Assembly (NCBI GenBank): GCA_012517315.1
Contig: JAAYVE010000038.1
Coordinates: 1-64,000, forward strand
Origin: Deltaproteobacteria bacterium
GTDB lineage: Bacteria > Desulfobacterota > Syntrophobacteria > Syntrophobacterales > Syntrophobacteraceae
DNA length: 64,000 bases
Direction of reading: 5' to 3'
Shown: one piece after another, positions 8,000 to 17,144 of the stretch
Layout of the letters: each line of letters opens with the position of its first letter
Numbering within the stretch: position 1 is the stretch's first letter
The notes under the pieces: model-generated
Database searches by the model: none
Told to the model about the DNA's origin: nothing
What the model saw: the letters and a program-made list of their open reading frames with translations, nothing else
Translations under genes and position numbers: made by a program

Positions 8000-8908
8000 T
8001 CATTCAAGGACTCCTGCAAAATACTCCTCCGTTCTTTCCAACAGTCGATTCGCCTTTCCCTTGGCCATGATATTTCCAAGGGCCATTTCCGGGGGGTCGT
8101 CAGCGGAAGCGGCCTGCACTTCTCGCAGGGTGCGTTCGAACAGCTCCCGATCCCGCATTCCCCTGGCATAGTACTGGGCGTAATAAACCTTGGTCATGAG
8201 CACCTTGTCCCCTCCGTGGGCAAACGCACGATCGAAGTGCACCTTCGCCTGAGGAAGGCTCCCTCCCATGGCGGCCGGTTTTGCGGCGAGAAAGATTCCC
8301 ATGAGGAGATGGGGGCCACCGTAATAGTAAGATTCATCCAGCTCAAGGATTCTCCTGATGACGGCCTCCAAAAAAGGCAAATCCGCCATGGCCTCCACAC
8401 TGCCGATGTTGCTGCCGACCCAGCCAGCCCATGCGGTCGCCGTCCAGAAAAGGGCCGGGACATCCTTCCGGTCGAACCGCTCCAGTCCCGCCGTGAAATC
8501 CTCCAGGCTGCCGGAAGCGGCACGAGGGAAATCCAACTTGCCGGAAAGGGATCGGAAACCGTAATGCATTGCCCTGCGCTGCAGGAGTGCAATCCGCTCC
8601 TGTTCCTCTTCCCGGACGAAAGAGGACGCATAAGTGGCATAAGCCTGACACGCCGCTGTGAGAAGCCGAGTGTTTTCAGGGTACGACTCCAGGAGCCCGT
8701 CCAGAAGCATGAGATAGGCGGGGGTCCCCTCCCTCACAAGAACGGGGTCCGTCTGTTTCGCAGCCGCCCGGCCCACATCTTCCACTGTGAGGGCAACGGC
8801 GGCAACCCTCACCGGCTTGATGGGGGCACATGCCGTAGCCAGCCAGCAAAGCACGAAGCACACAGGGAGTCGGAACAAGACGTTTAACTGGCGAGAGGCG
8901 ATTCTCAT
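8000..8908 (-). CDS. TRAP-associated TPR lipoprotein TatT
   Basis: 302 aa. It has a lipoprotein-like signal (LCWLATACAP, lipobox Cys) followed by an all-helical TPR-type protein matching the TRAP transporter TatT component: LLDGLLESYPENTRLLTAACQAYATYASSF near the N-terminus and ARGMRDRELFERTLREV near the C-terminus. In characterised cases TatT forms a trimer that docks DctP-like binding proteins on the periplasmic side (family knowledge). It lies immediately upstream of dctP. The ATG at 8908 has AAGGA 4 bases away. Another ATG at 8935 is possible and would lengthen the n-region by nine residues. Confidence 0.8.
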   Translation of the reverse strand: MRIASRQLNVLFRLPVCFVLCWLATACAPIKPVRVAAVALTVEDVGRAAAKQTDPVLVREGTPAYLMLLDGLLESYPENTRLLTAACQAYATYASSFVREEEQERIALLQRRAMHYGFRSLSGKLDFPRAASGSLEDFTAGLERFDRKDVPALFWTATAWAGWVGSNIGSVEAMADLPFLEAVIRRILELDESYYYGGPHLLMGIFLAAKPAAMGGSLPQAKVHFDRAFAHGGDKVLMTKVYYAQYYARGMRDRELFERTLREVQAASADDPPEMALGNIMAKGKANRLLERTEEYFAGVLE

Positions 8909-9133
8909 AGCATCCTTGTTTGACCGGGCTTTCATTTCTTTCCGGTTCGAGATCCGAAGACAAAGCCCCCCGGGAACGGTTGAAAAGGCAATTCCATCTT
9001 TCTTAGAATCCGAGCTCCCACTTGTCAAGACGGACTTGCGCAGGGCCGCTGCGGGTGCAATCATTGATAGGGAATGCACGGCATGCGGACCACGGGGCCC
9101 CTCTTTCACGGCACCACCGACGGAGAAAAGCTC

Positions 9134-10294
9134 ATGAAAGAAAAGCACACACCCCGGAATTTGGGCAGGACCACCCGGGCCATTCATGTTGGAGGGTTGA
9201 AGGAGCCTGTCTTCGGCGAGGTTTCCGTCCCCATTTTTCAGAGTTCCACCTTTTCGTTCCCAAGCGCCCACGATGGAGCGGAACGTTTTTCAGGTCGCCA
9301 GGAAGGGTTCATTTATACGCGCCTGAGCAACCCCACCGTCGCGGCCCTTGAGGAAAACGTGACGGCCATGGAGGAAGGCTACCGGGGAATGGCTACAGCC
9401 AGCGGCATGGCGGCCATCACCACCCTCCTCCTTTCCACTCTCAATCAGGGCGATCACGTGGTGGCCACCGACTCCCTCTACGGCACCACCCGGGTTCTTC
9501 TGGAAAACGAACTCCCCCGCTTCGGAATCCATGGGACCTTCGTGGACACCTCCCGCCTCGTTTTCATCGAAACCCCCACCAACCCCACCATGATCCTCAC
9601 GGACATCCGACAGGCGGCGGAAATTGCCCACGCGCACGGAGCCATCGTCGCCGTGGACAACACCTTCGCCAGCCCTTTTCTTCAACGCCCTTTGCATTGG
9701 GGAGCCGACGTCGTGGTGAGCAGCCTCACCAAGTACATCAACGGCCACAGCGATGTGGTGGGAGGCATGATTGTCACGGCCGCCCCCGACCTTTACAAAC
9801 AAATCAAACGCCTTCTTTGCCTCATGGGAGGAACCATGGATCCCCATCAGGCTTGGCTCATCCTGAGGGGTGCCCGCACGCTGCCTTTGAGAATGGAAAG
9901 AGCCCAGAAAAACGCTTTGCGACTGGCCACTTTTCTGAAAAATCACCCCAAAGTCACCTGGGTGCGCTACCCCGGTCTTCCCGAACACCCGCAGCACGAA
10001 TTGGCCAAGCGCCAGATGGACGGCTTCGGGGCCATGCTTTGCTTTGGAGTGAAAAACGGGCTGGAGGGGGGCGTCATGGTGATGAACAGCGTGCGCCTCA
10101 TCACTCTCGCGGTTTCCCTCGGGGGCGTCGAATCGCTCATTGAGCACCCAGCCTCCATGACCCACTCCTCCGTCCCCCGGGAGGAGCGGGAGCAGGCCGG
10201 CATTTCAGACGACCTGGTGCGCCTTTCGGTTGGATGCGAAGATCCGGAGGACCTTGAGGAAGACCTTGACCAGGCACTCAACCGCATCCCATAG
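9134..10294 (+). CDS. trans-sulfuration family PLP enzyme (methionine gamma-lyase-like) with an internal gap
   Basis: 386 aa, Cys/Met metabolism PLP family (fold type I). Visible sites: YTRLSNPT (phosphate-binding YxR), DSLYGTT (active-site Tyr stacking on PLP), VDNTFASP (PLP Asp) and SSLTKYINGHSDV (catalytic Lys). The overall pattern, ending in SLGGVESLIEHP and SVGCEDPEDL, is closest to methionine gamma-lyase or O-acetylhomoserine sulfhydrylase. The Cys typical of classical methionine gamma-lyase after YG is Thr here. About 13 residues usually found between the VDTS strand and RLVFIETPTNP are missing, in frame. The start ATG at 9134 follows a weak GGAG. It stands alone and is divergent from tatT. 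The exact substrate is uncertain. Confidence 0.82.
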   Translation: MKEKHTPRNLGRTTRAIHVGGLKEPVFGEVSVPIFQSSTFSFPSAHDGAERFSGRQEGFIYTRLSNPTVAALEENVTAMEEGYRGMATASGMAAITTLLLSTLNQGDHVVATDSLYGTTRVLLENELPRFGIHGTFVDTSRLVFIETPTNPTMILTDIRQAAEIAHAHGAIVAVDNTFASPFLQRPLHWGADVVVSSLTKYINGHSDVVGGMIVTAAPDLYKQIKRLLCLMGGTMDPHQAWLILRGARTLPLRMERAQKNALRLATFLKNHPKVTWVRYPGLPEHPQHELAKRQMDGFGAMLCFGVKNGLEGGVMVMNSVRLITLAVSLGGVESLIEHPASMTHSSVPREEREQAGISDDLVRLSVGCEDPEDLEEDLDQALNRIP

Positions 10295-10409
10295 GGCAGC
10301 CGCGGCCCTGAATTCCCCCGCACGGCGTTCTGCATCCACGACTTCCTGGATCGGCGAGGTGCTGTCGGGGGTTCCATCATGAAGTCCCCAATGGAACGGC
10401 TTTACCGGG

Positions 10410-11003
10410 TTAGAAATCGACGCCCGGTTGCGGCTCGATGCCTTGCCTATAGGCATGCTTGAGTTCTCGAACTTCACTTGCCGTATCGGCCAGATCGATG
10501 ATCCTCGGGTGCGCGTCCCGGCCCGTGAGAATGAGGTGGGTGAGGAGCGGTTTTCCCTGAACGAGGTCGATCACCTGTTGAAGATCGAGGAGTCCGAGGT
10601 TGAGAGCGTTATTGATCTCGTCCAGGATCACCATGTCGTACTTCCCCGAAGAGAGTTTCTTGGCGGCAAGATCCAGGGCATGCTGTGCCGCCACTCTGTG
10701 CTCCTCGTGAGAAAACGGGTTCCCCCGGATGCCGCAGAATCCCATCCCCGCAGGGATCAACTCCACCTGGCAGCGCAGGTTCCGGACCCCGTCCCATTCT
10801 CCCGTATACAGGTCTCCCTTCATGAACTGGATCATACAGATTTTCATGCCGTGGCCGCACGCCCGGACAAGCATCCCCAGCGCGGAACTGGTCTTGCCCT
10901 TCCCGTGACCGGTGAGGACCACGACCAGACCGACGCACCTTTCAGGACTCAGGCGAGTCACATGCAATTGGGAATACACTCTTTCCAGCTTCCCATGCGG
11001 CAC
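10410..11003 (-). CDS. cobO: cob(I)alamin adenosyltransferase (CobO/CobA/BtuR type)
   Basis: 197 aa, the usual family length. The P-loop GHGKGKTSS (about residues 32-40), the FMKGD segment and the VILDEINNAL Walker-B-like motif are all present, as is the C-terminal TGRDAHPRIIDLAD. It transfers the adenosyl group of ATP to cob(I)alamin or corrinoid precursors in the cytosol, giving coenzyme B12 for mutases and radical enzymes. The start is a GTG at 11003 with AGAGAGG 6 bases upstream. It follows the peptide-type binding protein gene by 31 bases, so the two may be co-transcribed. No other cobalamin gene is nearby and I see no B12 riboswitch. Confidence 0.9.
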   Translation of the reverse strand: MPHGKLERVYSQLHVTRLSPERCVGLVVVLTGHGKGKTSSALGMLVRACGHGMKICMIQFMKGDLYTGEWDGVRNLRCQVELIPAGMGFCGIRGNPFSHEEHRVAAQHALDLAAKKLSSGKYDMVILDEINNALNLGLLDLQQVIDLVQGKPLLTHLILTGRDAHPRIIDLADTASEVRELKHAYRQGIEPQPGVDF

Positions 11004-11034
11004 GGCGACCTCTCTCCAACGGAATTCCGGAAGG

Positions 11035-12660
11035 TCAAGACTCCGTGTAGCGCTGAAGCGGGCGCGGTACCCACCATTCCCTGGGGTACAAACCCATAGG
11101 GTACACGTTCACGTTGTGGAATCTCCGTGAAACGGCCTGCAGCGCCTCTGCGGTGAATAAAAACGTATAGGGCTGCTCATCGTGAAGGATTTCGTGGAAC
11201 CGATGATAGAGCTTGCGGCGCATCTGGGCGTCGAACTCCCTCCGTGCTTCCTCGATGATGCGGTCTGCCTCTTCGTTGCGGAAGCCCACGAAATTGGAAC
11301 CCTTTTCCGCCATGGAGGAGTGCCATAACTGGTAAGGATCGGATTCCCACCCAAGACTCCATCCCATTGTGCATGCATCGAAGTTCCTGCCATCGATTCT
11401 CTGTAAAAATACAGCCCATTCAAGTTTGTGGATTTCCATGCGGATTCCCGCCTGTTTCAGGTTCTCCTGAAGGATGGTGGCCAACTGCTCGCCGATCTTG
11501 CTTCCCGAGGAGATGATGAATTCGAAAACGAAAGGTCTCCCGTCCCGGTCGAGTATCCCGTCTCCGTCACGGTCCTCCCATCCTGCTGATTTGAGGAGAC
11601 TGAGTGCGGCGGAGGGATCATACGGATAGGGCAGCACGGCACGGTTGTATTCGGGGCTGTTGATGTAAAACGTTCCCGACACCACCGTTCCCAACCCGAA
11701 GAGGACCTTCTTCACGAACAGCTCCCGGTCCAGGAGCATGGTCATGGCCCGGCGCACTCTCTTGTCCGCGAACAGAGGCCGCCTGTTGTTCCAGCCGATG
11801 TAGCTGTAGCTGGGCTGATAGTATTTCACCTTGATGAAGGACTCCTCAAAGCGCTTTCCCTGTGTCTGCCTCATCCATTGAATGGGGAGCAGGGACAGGA
11901 AGTCCAGGCCTCTTTGTTTCAAAACCTGCAGAGCCACCGTCCGGTCCGTGATGATCTTGTACACAATGCGGTGCAGATGGGGTTTGCCACCCCAGTAATC
12001 CTCGTTTCGAACGAGTACGATTTCCTTGCCTGTTTCCCAACGCAGGAAGCGATAGGGACCTGTGCCCGTCGGGCTCCGGCCGATGGGGTGGCTGTTGAAA
12101 TCCTCGCCGGCCACGAACTGATGGGCGGGAACGATATCAATGCTGCCGCAAACCTCCAGCGCCCTGAAATAGGGCATCTTGTAATGGAAACGCACCGTAT
12201 GGTCGTCGAGCACTTCCAACTTGTCGATATCCTGGTAGTAATTGCGCTGGTGCGCCGCATCCACCTTGGGATCCCGAATCCTTTCAAAGGAAAACGCGAT
12301 GTCCCTCGCGGAAAAAGGGCGCCCATCGTGCCAGCGGACATCTTTCCTGAGGTGGAAGGTGTACGTGAGGTGATCCTCTGAAACATCCCAAGACTCGGCG
12401 AGGAGAGGTTCCAGTTCGAGCGTTTTCTCGTCTCTTCTCAGAAGGGATTCGTACACGTGGCCGTTGATTGCGCTCGCGTAAGCATCCGTCGCCGTGATGG
12501 GGTTCAGAGTAGCGGGTTCGGCGCTGAGGTTGCTCACCAACCAGTCGCCGTCCGCAGGCGGCATGGATTCCCCACGGGAGATGGACGCCCACGGGAGAAT
12601 GGAGGCGACCGCCCATAGCACCCCCAGCAAGAACCCTTTGTGAAGCCCTTGAATGATCAT
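11035..12660 (-). CDS. ABC transporter family 5 substrate-binding protein (peptide/nickel type)
   Basis: 541 aa with a signal peptide (hydrophobic 9-27, SRGES cleavage region). The family 5 (DppA/OppA/NikA) signature is clear: AEPATLNPITATDAY, YESLLRRDEKTLELEPLLAESW, the FHLRKDVRWHDGRPFSARDIAFSFERI block, and GTGPYRFLRWETGKEIVLVRNEDYWGG. It binds oligopeptides or similar ligands in the periplasm. Permease and ATPase genes are absent here, so it is an orphan component. cobO lies 31 bases downstream. A role in cobalamin precursor uptake is imaginable but rests only on adjacency. Confidence 0.88.
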   Translation of the reverse strand: MIIQGLHKGFLLGVLWAVASILPWASISRGESMPPADGDWLVSNLSAEPATLNPITATDAYASAINGHVYESLLRRDEKTLELEPLLAESWDVSEDHLTYTFHLRKDVRWHDGRPFSARDIAFSFERIRDPKVDAAHQRNYYQDIDKLEVLDDHTVRFHYKMPYFRALEVCGSIDIVPAHQFVAGEDFNSHPIGRSPTGTGPYRFLRWETGKEIVLVRNEDYWGGKPHLHRIVYKIITDRTVALQVLKQRGLDFLSLLPIQWMRQTQGKRFEESFIKVKYYQPSYSYIGWNNRRPLFADKRVRRAMTMLLDRELFVKKVLFGLGTVVSGTFYINSPEYNRAVLPYPYDPSAALSLLKSAGWEDRDGDGILDRDGRPFVFEFIISSGSKIGEQLATILQENLKQAGIRMEIHKLEWAVFLQRIDGRNFDACTMGWSLGWESDPYQLWHSSMAEKGSNFVGFRNEEADRIIEEARREFDAQMRRKLYHRFHEILHDEQPYTFLFTAEALQAVSRRFHNVNVYPMGLYPREWWVPRPLQRYTES

Positions 12661-12875
12661 TGCCTCATGAACCTATGAACCCTGACCCGCCTTTTCAGGG
12701 AAACCGATAATAAGCACCAAGCTCCCGCCGGAAACACCGCCCGTCGTAAACCCCTTGTACTCCCGGACGACATCGTGCACCACCTTTTCCGTGCTTGACG
12801 CAAAAAAAACCCCTTCCGCACATTGATTTCATGGAAAGGAGTTTCTAAAGAGGTGATAAAGACGATTGCCGGACT

Positions 12876-13109
12876 CTACAACTGGCTGACGTCGATTTTC
12901 CTGATAAAGCTCTTAATCTCGGCCATCCATCGCTCGATGTGCTCTTCTCGCTCTTTTGCCGCCAAATCATTGTCGGTACTCTCCCCCTTCCCTTCGCTGC
13001 CGCTCTGTCGAGGTACGGAAGGCTCAAGATCGCCCGGCGAAGGTACCGTTCCCGAAAGAAGGTCATTCGTTTTCAGATATTCCAGATTGAAATCATGTTC
13101 TGCGCTCAT
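12876..13109 (-). CDS. small hypothetical protein (77 aa)
   Basis: Not recognised. It starts at an ATG with GGAGG 7 bases upstream. The sequence is hydrophilic: a Ser/Gly/Glu-rich middle (about 25-48) then a charged helix REEHIERWMAEIKSFIRKID. This helix could be a coiled-coil or interaction element. It has no Cys, signal peptide or membrane helix. It stands alone with gene-free spacers of about 215 and 250 bases on its two sides. Confidence 0.6.
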   Translation of the reverse strand: MSAEHDFNLEYLKTNDLLSGTVPSPGDLEPSVPRQSGSEGKGESTDNDLAAKEREEHIERWMAEIKSFIRKIDVSQL

Positions 13110-13363
13110 CTTAATCCTCCACTTTCATTATTTGTGACCTGAAAGTAATCACCCCATATTCAAAGTAAAGCCTTGACAATCCTCTTCCTTTCAATGGCTG
13201 TGCCGCTCTCTCACGAACATGCGGTCTCCTGGATAGAGATATCGGTCGGTGTGAGGATTCCTGTAATGGAACCGGCAGGAAAAGCCGGGAAAGCGCAGCA
13301 GGTCAACAATCCACGGAGGCGGCGTCGCCTCCGGCGAGTGCACTGCTCAAAGCTCCCGGAACC

Positions 13364-14155
13364 TCACCTGCGGGTCTTCCGCACATGAACCGGCGTGCCC
13401 GGGGAGAGTTCCAGCATTCGAGCCGCACTGCCCTGGTTGCAGGCGATTTCCAGGTGATCGCTGCTGCCCCACAAGGCGAAGGGACGGTCCTTTTCCATCT
13501 GAGCATATGTCCCAGGCACAATGGACAGGCTCCAGCCTCTCACGCTCGTGGAAAGGTCTCTTTCCTCGGGGAAATTCTCCAAGTCCTGCCGCGTGATGTT
13601 GGTGATGCCGTTACCAAATCTGTCCAGGTGGACGATCTCACCAGACACCCCCATGGGGGTATGACGTGCCGAGACCCATTCGGCCACGTATGGATCGTGG
13701 GGCGGTCCGAAGTCTTCCCAAGGGGCGCCTGCTGCCAGATGCGCCGCAACGGGGGCAAAGATGTCTCTGCCGTGAAAGGTCATGGAAACACTGGATCGGA
13801 AATGGGCAGGGTTCTCCAGAGCGCGGCACTTGCACTTCGGCTCGTTTTTCAGGATAAAGGAGAAAAGACCGTTGTCGGGCCCCACAAAAGTATACTGGGA
13901 ACTCCTGAGGACGATGGCCTTTCGCGATGTTCCCACCCCGGGATCCACCACGGCCAAGTGAATGGTATCCGGGGGAAAAAAACTGTAGAAACTCGAGAGA
14001 ACAAAAGCACCACTGCATATCGCTTGGGCGGGGATGAGATGAGAGGCGTCGACCAGGTGCACGTGGGGCGCTATGCTCAAAATGACCCCCTTCATGCAGG
14101 CGACGTAACCGTCTTCCAGTCCGAAATCCGTCAAGAGCGTCACCACTTTGGTCAT
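13364..14155 (-). CDS. SAM hydrolase / hydroxide adenosyltransferase (DUF62 family)
   Basis: 263 aa. The family's N-terminal TDFGLEDGYVACMKGVI, the DPGVGT loop, GPDNGLFS and the C-terminal DRFGNGITNI are all present. These are the SAM-binding motifs shared with the fluorinase and chlorinase, but DUF62 members in general hydrolyse SAM to adenosine and methionine (established for several). FHGRDIFAPVAAHLA matches the conserved Arg-Asp-x-Phe-x-Pro segment. Start: the ATG at 14155 with AAGGA 9 bases upstream, preferred over a TTG six bases earlier. It stands alone and is divergent from the IMPase-like gene. Confidence 0.88.
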   Translation of the reverse strand: MTKVVTLLTDFGLEDGYVACMKGVILSIAPHVHLVDASHLIPAQAICSGAFVLSSFYSFFPPDTIHLAVVDPGVGTSRKAIVLRSSQYTFVGPDNGLFSFILKNEPKCKCRALENPAHFRSSVSMTFHGRDIFAPVAAHLAAGAPWEDFGPPHDPYVAEWVSARHTPMGVSGEIVHLDRFGNGITNITRQDLENFPEERDLSTSVRGWSLSIVPGTYAQMEKDRPFALWGSSDHLEIACNQGSAARMLELSPGTPVHVRKTRR

Positions 14156-14455
14156 TATCAACCATCCTTGCAGAGAGCCTGCAGAAATCCTCCGCGGGAA
14201 CGTGTCAAGGCAGTTTCACTCGCCATCCCTCTTTATTTGGTGGGCGCAAAACCTGTTGCCGCTCCATTTTCGACTTGCACCGCCAGTGGGCTTTGCTAAC
14301 ATGACACCTCACTGAAGGGAAAGATGCAAGAAAGGGTCCTCTCGAAAGCACGCAAGCCGCTGAGTGAACGCAAATCCTCGCCGGTACATGCGCAGGGTGC
14401 ACGCCCGGCTGTCATACAAAGGAAAATGATTCAGAACCTTTCATGAGGAGGAAAA

Positions 14456-15259
14456 ATGGTGCCAGGTGTCAGTCCAGACATTGCGGACCTGAGCCGGTTT
14501 GCGCTGGAAACGGTTCGGCAGGCCGGCGAAGAGGCTCTCTGCTACTATGGCAAGGGAGATCTCTCCGTCAAGTTCGATGCAGAACTCGTAACGGAAGCAG
14601 AACTGCGCCTGGTGGACTTTTTCCACAATCGGTTGGAGGCCACCTTTCCCGGCCATGGTGTTTTCGGAGACACGCTGCCTCACCGGGACTACGTTCACGG
14701 GGAAAAGGGATATCTCTGGATTTACGACGCCCTGGACGGAGTGGCGAACTACCAGGCCGGTATTCCCATCTGGGGCATTTCACTGGCCCTGCTCGAAAAT
14801 TTCTGGCCCGTTTTCGGCGTCTTTTACATGCCCGTGACCAAGGACATCTTCTATGCTCAGGCCGGTCAAAAAGCGTACTGGGGCAATGAAGTCATGCACA
14901 TCCCAGAACCAGGGGAACTGGACAACGAGAGCCTTCTCCTCACCTATTCCCGTTTTCACAATCATTATCGGTCGACGTTCCCGGGAAAGATCCGGAACCT
15001 GGGTTCGACGGGCGCCCACATCTGTTACGTAGCCCGAGGCCGGGCAGAGGGGGCTCTGCTGGCTCACTTGTCCTATCAGGACCTAGCTGCGGCCCAGATC
15101 GTCCTCGAGGCTGCAGGGGGGAAGATTTGCACCCTGGACGGTTCCGATTTTCACCTGAGTGATTTCCTTGAAAAACAAAGGATCGAAGGGCATCTGCTGG
15201 CTGCGGCTCCCGGCGCGCATCAGGCTATCCGCGCCTATTTAAAGGATCTTCCCTCCTGA
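14456..15259 (+). CDS. inositol monophosphatase-like protein with altered metal motif
   Basis: 267 aa of the IMPase/FBPase fold. The metal motif reads IYDALDGVANY where the family has D-P-I/L-D-G-T-x-N-F: both Asp are kept but the Thr that activates the nucleophilic water is Val. The upstream GEE is FGDT. The C-terminal W-D-x-A-A-G appears as YQDLAAAQIV, keeping the Asp. So it could still bind metal and hydrolyse a sugar phosphate, inositol phosphate or PAP-like substrate, but with a shifted active site. RBS GAGGAGG lies 6 bases before the ATG. It converges on the beta-CASP gene. Confidence 0.75.
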   Translation: MVPGVSPDIADLSRFALETVRQAGEEALCYYGKGDLSVKFDAELVTEAELRLVDFFHNRLEATFPGHGVFGDTLPHRDYVHGEKGYLWIYDALDGVANYQAGIPIWGISLALLENFWPVFGVFYMPVTKDIFYAQAGQKAYWGNEVMHIPEPGELDNESLLLTYSRFHNHYRSTFPGKIRNLGSTGAHICYVARGRAEGALLAHLSYQDLAAAQIVLEAAGGKICTLDGSDFHLSDFLEKQRIEGHLLAAAPGAHQAIRAYLKDLPS

Positions 15260-15336
15260 GAGACGGAGCGGGGGGACTCCCGCGCATGCGACCGGGCACA
15301 GTCTCTTCACGGGGCGCCCCATCCCGGTATTTTCCA

Positions 15337-16974
15337 TCATTTGTCGTCGACGGCGGCTTGGGTGCTGGAGGGATCAGCGCCTGAAACCGCCATCAAAACC
15401 ATTGCCAGGCGGCTCTCCGCACCCGTCAACTCCCACTGCAGCCGCTCCAGATCGGACTGGGAGAGGACTTCGGGAGATTCCTCCATCATTTTCCTGATTT
15501 CTTGAGTGCGCCTCATGAGATCCATCAGCAACCGCTTCACGGAGGTTCGGTCCGCCTTGACTCTGACCGCTTCCGGCCGAGGGGGACCCAGAGGAATCAC
15601 CTCTCCCAGCCGTGGCACCGCCGCCGCGAATCCCAGTCTCTCCCGGATGAGACTTGCGAACGTCTCGCTGATGTTTTCCTCACCGTGGATGACGTGAACC
15701 TGCAGATCACGGTTTTCATAGTGGCTGAGCCACTCAAGCAAGACCGATTGATCGGCATGGGCAGAGAACCCGCCGATGGTGAAAACCCTGGCCCTCACCA
15801 CGACATTCTCCCCAAAAATACGCACTGACTTCTGACCCTCGATGATTTTTCGCCCCAAGCTGCCTTCCGCCTGAAATCCGACGATCACCAGGGATGCCCC
15901 CTGTCTCCAGAGGTTGTGCTTGAGGTGATGCTTGATCCGCCCGGCAGAGCACATGCCGTTGCCGGCAATGACAATGGCGGGACCTTCGTGCTGGTTGATG
16001 GCGATGGAATCCTCGGTGTTCCTGGAGAGGACGAGCTGGGAAAAATCCAGTGGATCTTGTCCGTTTCTGAGGATTTCCAGGGCTTCGTCGTCGTAATAGG
16101 CCCTCATGCGGCGAAAAATCTCCGTGGCCGCAATGGCCAGAGGGCTGTCGAGGAACACGGGCATGGAGGGGATGAGCTTCTCACGGAAGAACTCACCGAG
16201 AATGTAAAGGATCTCCTGGGTCCGGGCCACGGCGAAAGCCGGTATCATCACTTTCTGCCCGTGGTGGTAGCTGAACAAGATCGCTTCCAGGAGTTCCTGT
16301 TTGCTCTCCTCGAAAGACTTGTGGTTCCGGTTCCCGTAAGTGGACTCGATGAAAACGGTATCCGCTTCCTTCACCAGGTAGGGATCCCGAACGATGAGCT
16401 GCCCCTTCTGGCCAAGGTCCCCGCTGAACACCACCTTGTGGGGAGAACCTTTTGGACCGGCCCATACTTCCAGGATGGAGGAACCGAGAATGTGGCCTGC
16501 GTTGCGAAAGCAGAATCTGAGATCCTCCTCCAGGGTCATGACTTCGTCTTGCTGCACGCATTGGAAGAGGGGCAGGCACACTTCGGCGTCCCTCACTGTG
16601 TAAAGAGGCTCCACATCCCGGCCCCCGCGTCTGCGCTTCTTGCGGTTCTGCCACTCGGCTTCCATTTCCTGAATATGTCCCGAATCGAGCAGGAGAATCC
16701 TGGCAAGTTCAGCCGTCGGCTCCGTGGCATAGATTTTCCCCTGGAACCCGTCGCGTACCAGCTTTGGGATGCGGCCGCAATGGTCCACGTGGGCATGGGT
16801 CAGGAAAAGAGCGGAGATCTCCCGGGGGGTGAATCCCCACGCCTGGCGGTTCATGGCTTCCAGTTCTTTCCCCCCCTGAAAAAGCCCGCAATCGATGATA
16901 TACTTTTTTCCGTTGTCCAGGAGAAAACAGGACCCGGTGACCGATCGAACTCCTCCGAGGCACTTGATTTTCAT
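15337..16974 (-). CDS. beta-CASP metallo-beta-lactamase-fold RNase/exonuclease
   Basis: 545 aa. The N-terminal half has the MBL zinc motif LTHAHVDHCGRIP, then AGHILGSS and FSGDLGQ. A beta-CASP insertion occupies the middle (about 215-380) and the C-terminal RMMBL part has GNGMCSAGRIKHHL and IGGFSAHADQ. This is the CPSF73/YSH1-like bacterial subgroup of RNA-processing nucleases (RNA specificity domain-containing hydrolases). The last about 80 residues form a charged helical tail. Expected role: cytosolic RNA maturation or decay. It stands alone and converges on the IMPase-like gene. Confidence 0.9.
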   Translation of the reverse strand: MKIKCLGGVRSVTGSCFLLDNGKKYIIDCGLFQGGKELEAMNRQAWGFTPREISALFLTHAHVDHCGRIPKLVRDGFQGKIYATEPTAELARILLLDSGHIQEMEAEWQNRKKRRRGGRDVEPLYTVRDAEVCLPLFQCVQQDEVMTLEEDLRFCFRNAGHILGSSILEVWAGPKGSPHKVVFSGDLGQKGQLIVRDPYLVKEADTVFIESTYGNRNHKSFEESKQELLEAILFSYHHGQKVMIPAFAVARTQEILYILGEFFREKLIPSMPVFLDSPLAIAATEIFRRMRAYYDDEALEILRNGQDPLDFSQLVLSRNTEDSIAINQHEGPAIVIAGNGMCSAGRIKHHLKHNLWRQGASLVIVGFQAEGSLGRKIIEGQKSVRIFGENVVVRARVFTIGGFSAHADQSVLLEWLSHYENRDLQVHVIHGEENISETFASLIRERLGFAAAVPRLGEVIPLGPPRPEAVRVKADRTSVKRLLMDLMRRTQEIRKMMEESPEVLSQSDLERLQWELTGAESRLAMVLMAVSGADPSSTQAAVDDK

Positions 16975-17144
16975 GAGTGACCTTTCCCTATTCCGCTTTT
17001 TATGAACGGCGTTCTTATCAATTCCTGGCGCTGACCGTGAAATCCGAGGAGAAGAAACGCTTTTCCCCTCAGTCCATGCCTTTCTGCTAGAGAACCGCCA
17101 CGGGCCGCCCTATCGGTTCCGGTCATCCCGGAAGGAGACATCAC

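Noticed and set aside
15916-16980. 354-codon plus-strand frame opposite the beta-CASP gene
   Set aside because: Long antisense frames are expected in GC-rich DNA; the sense strand has full motifs.
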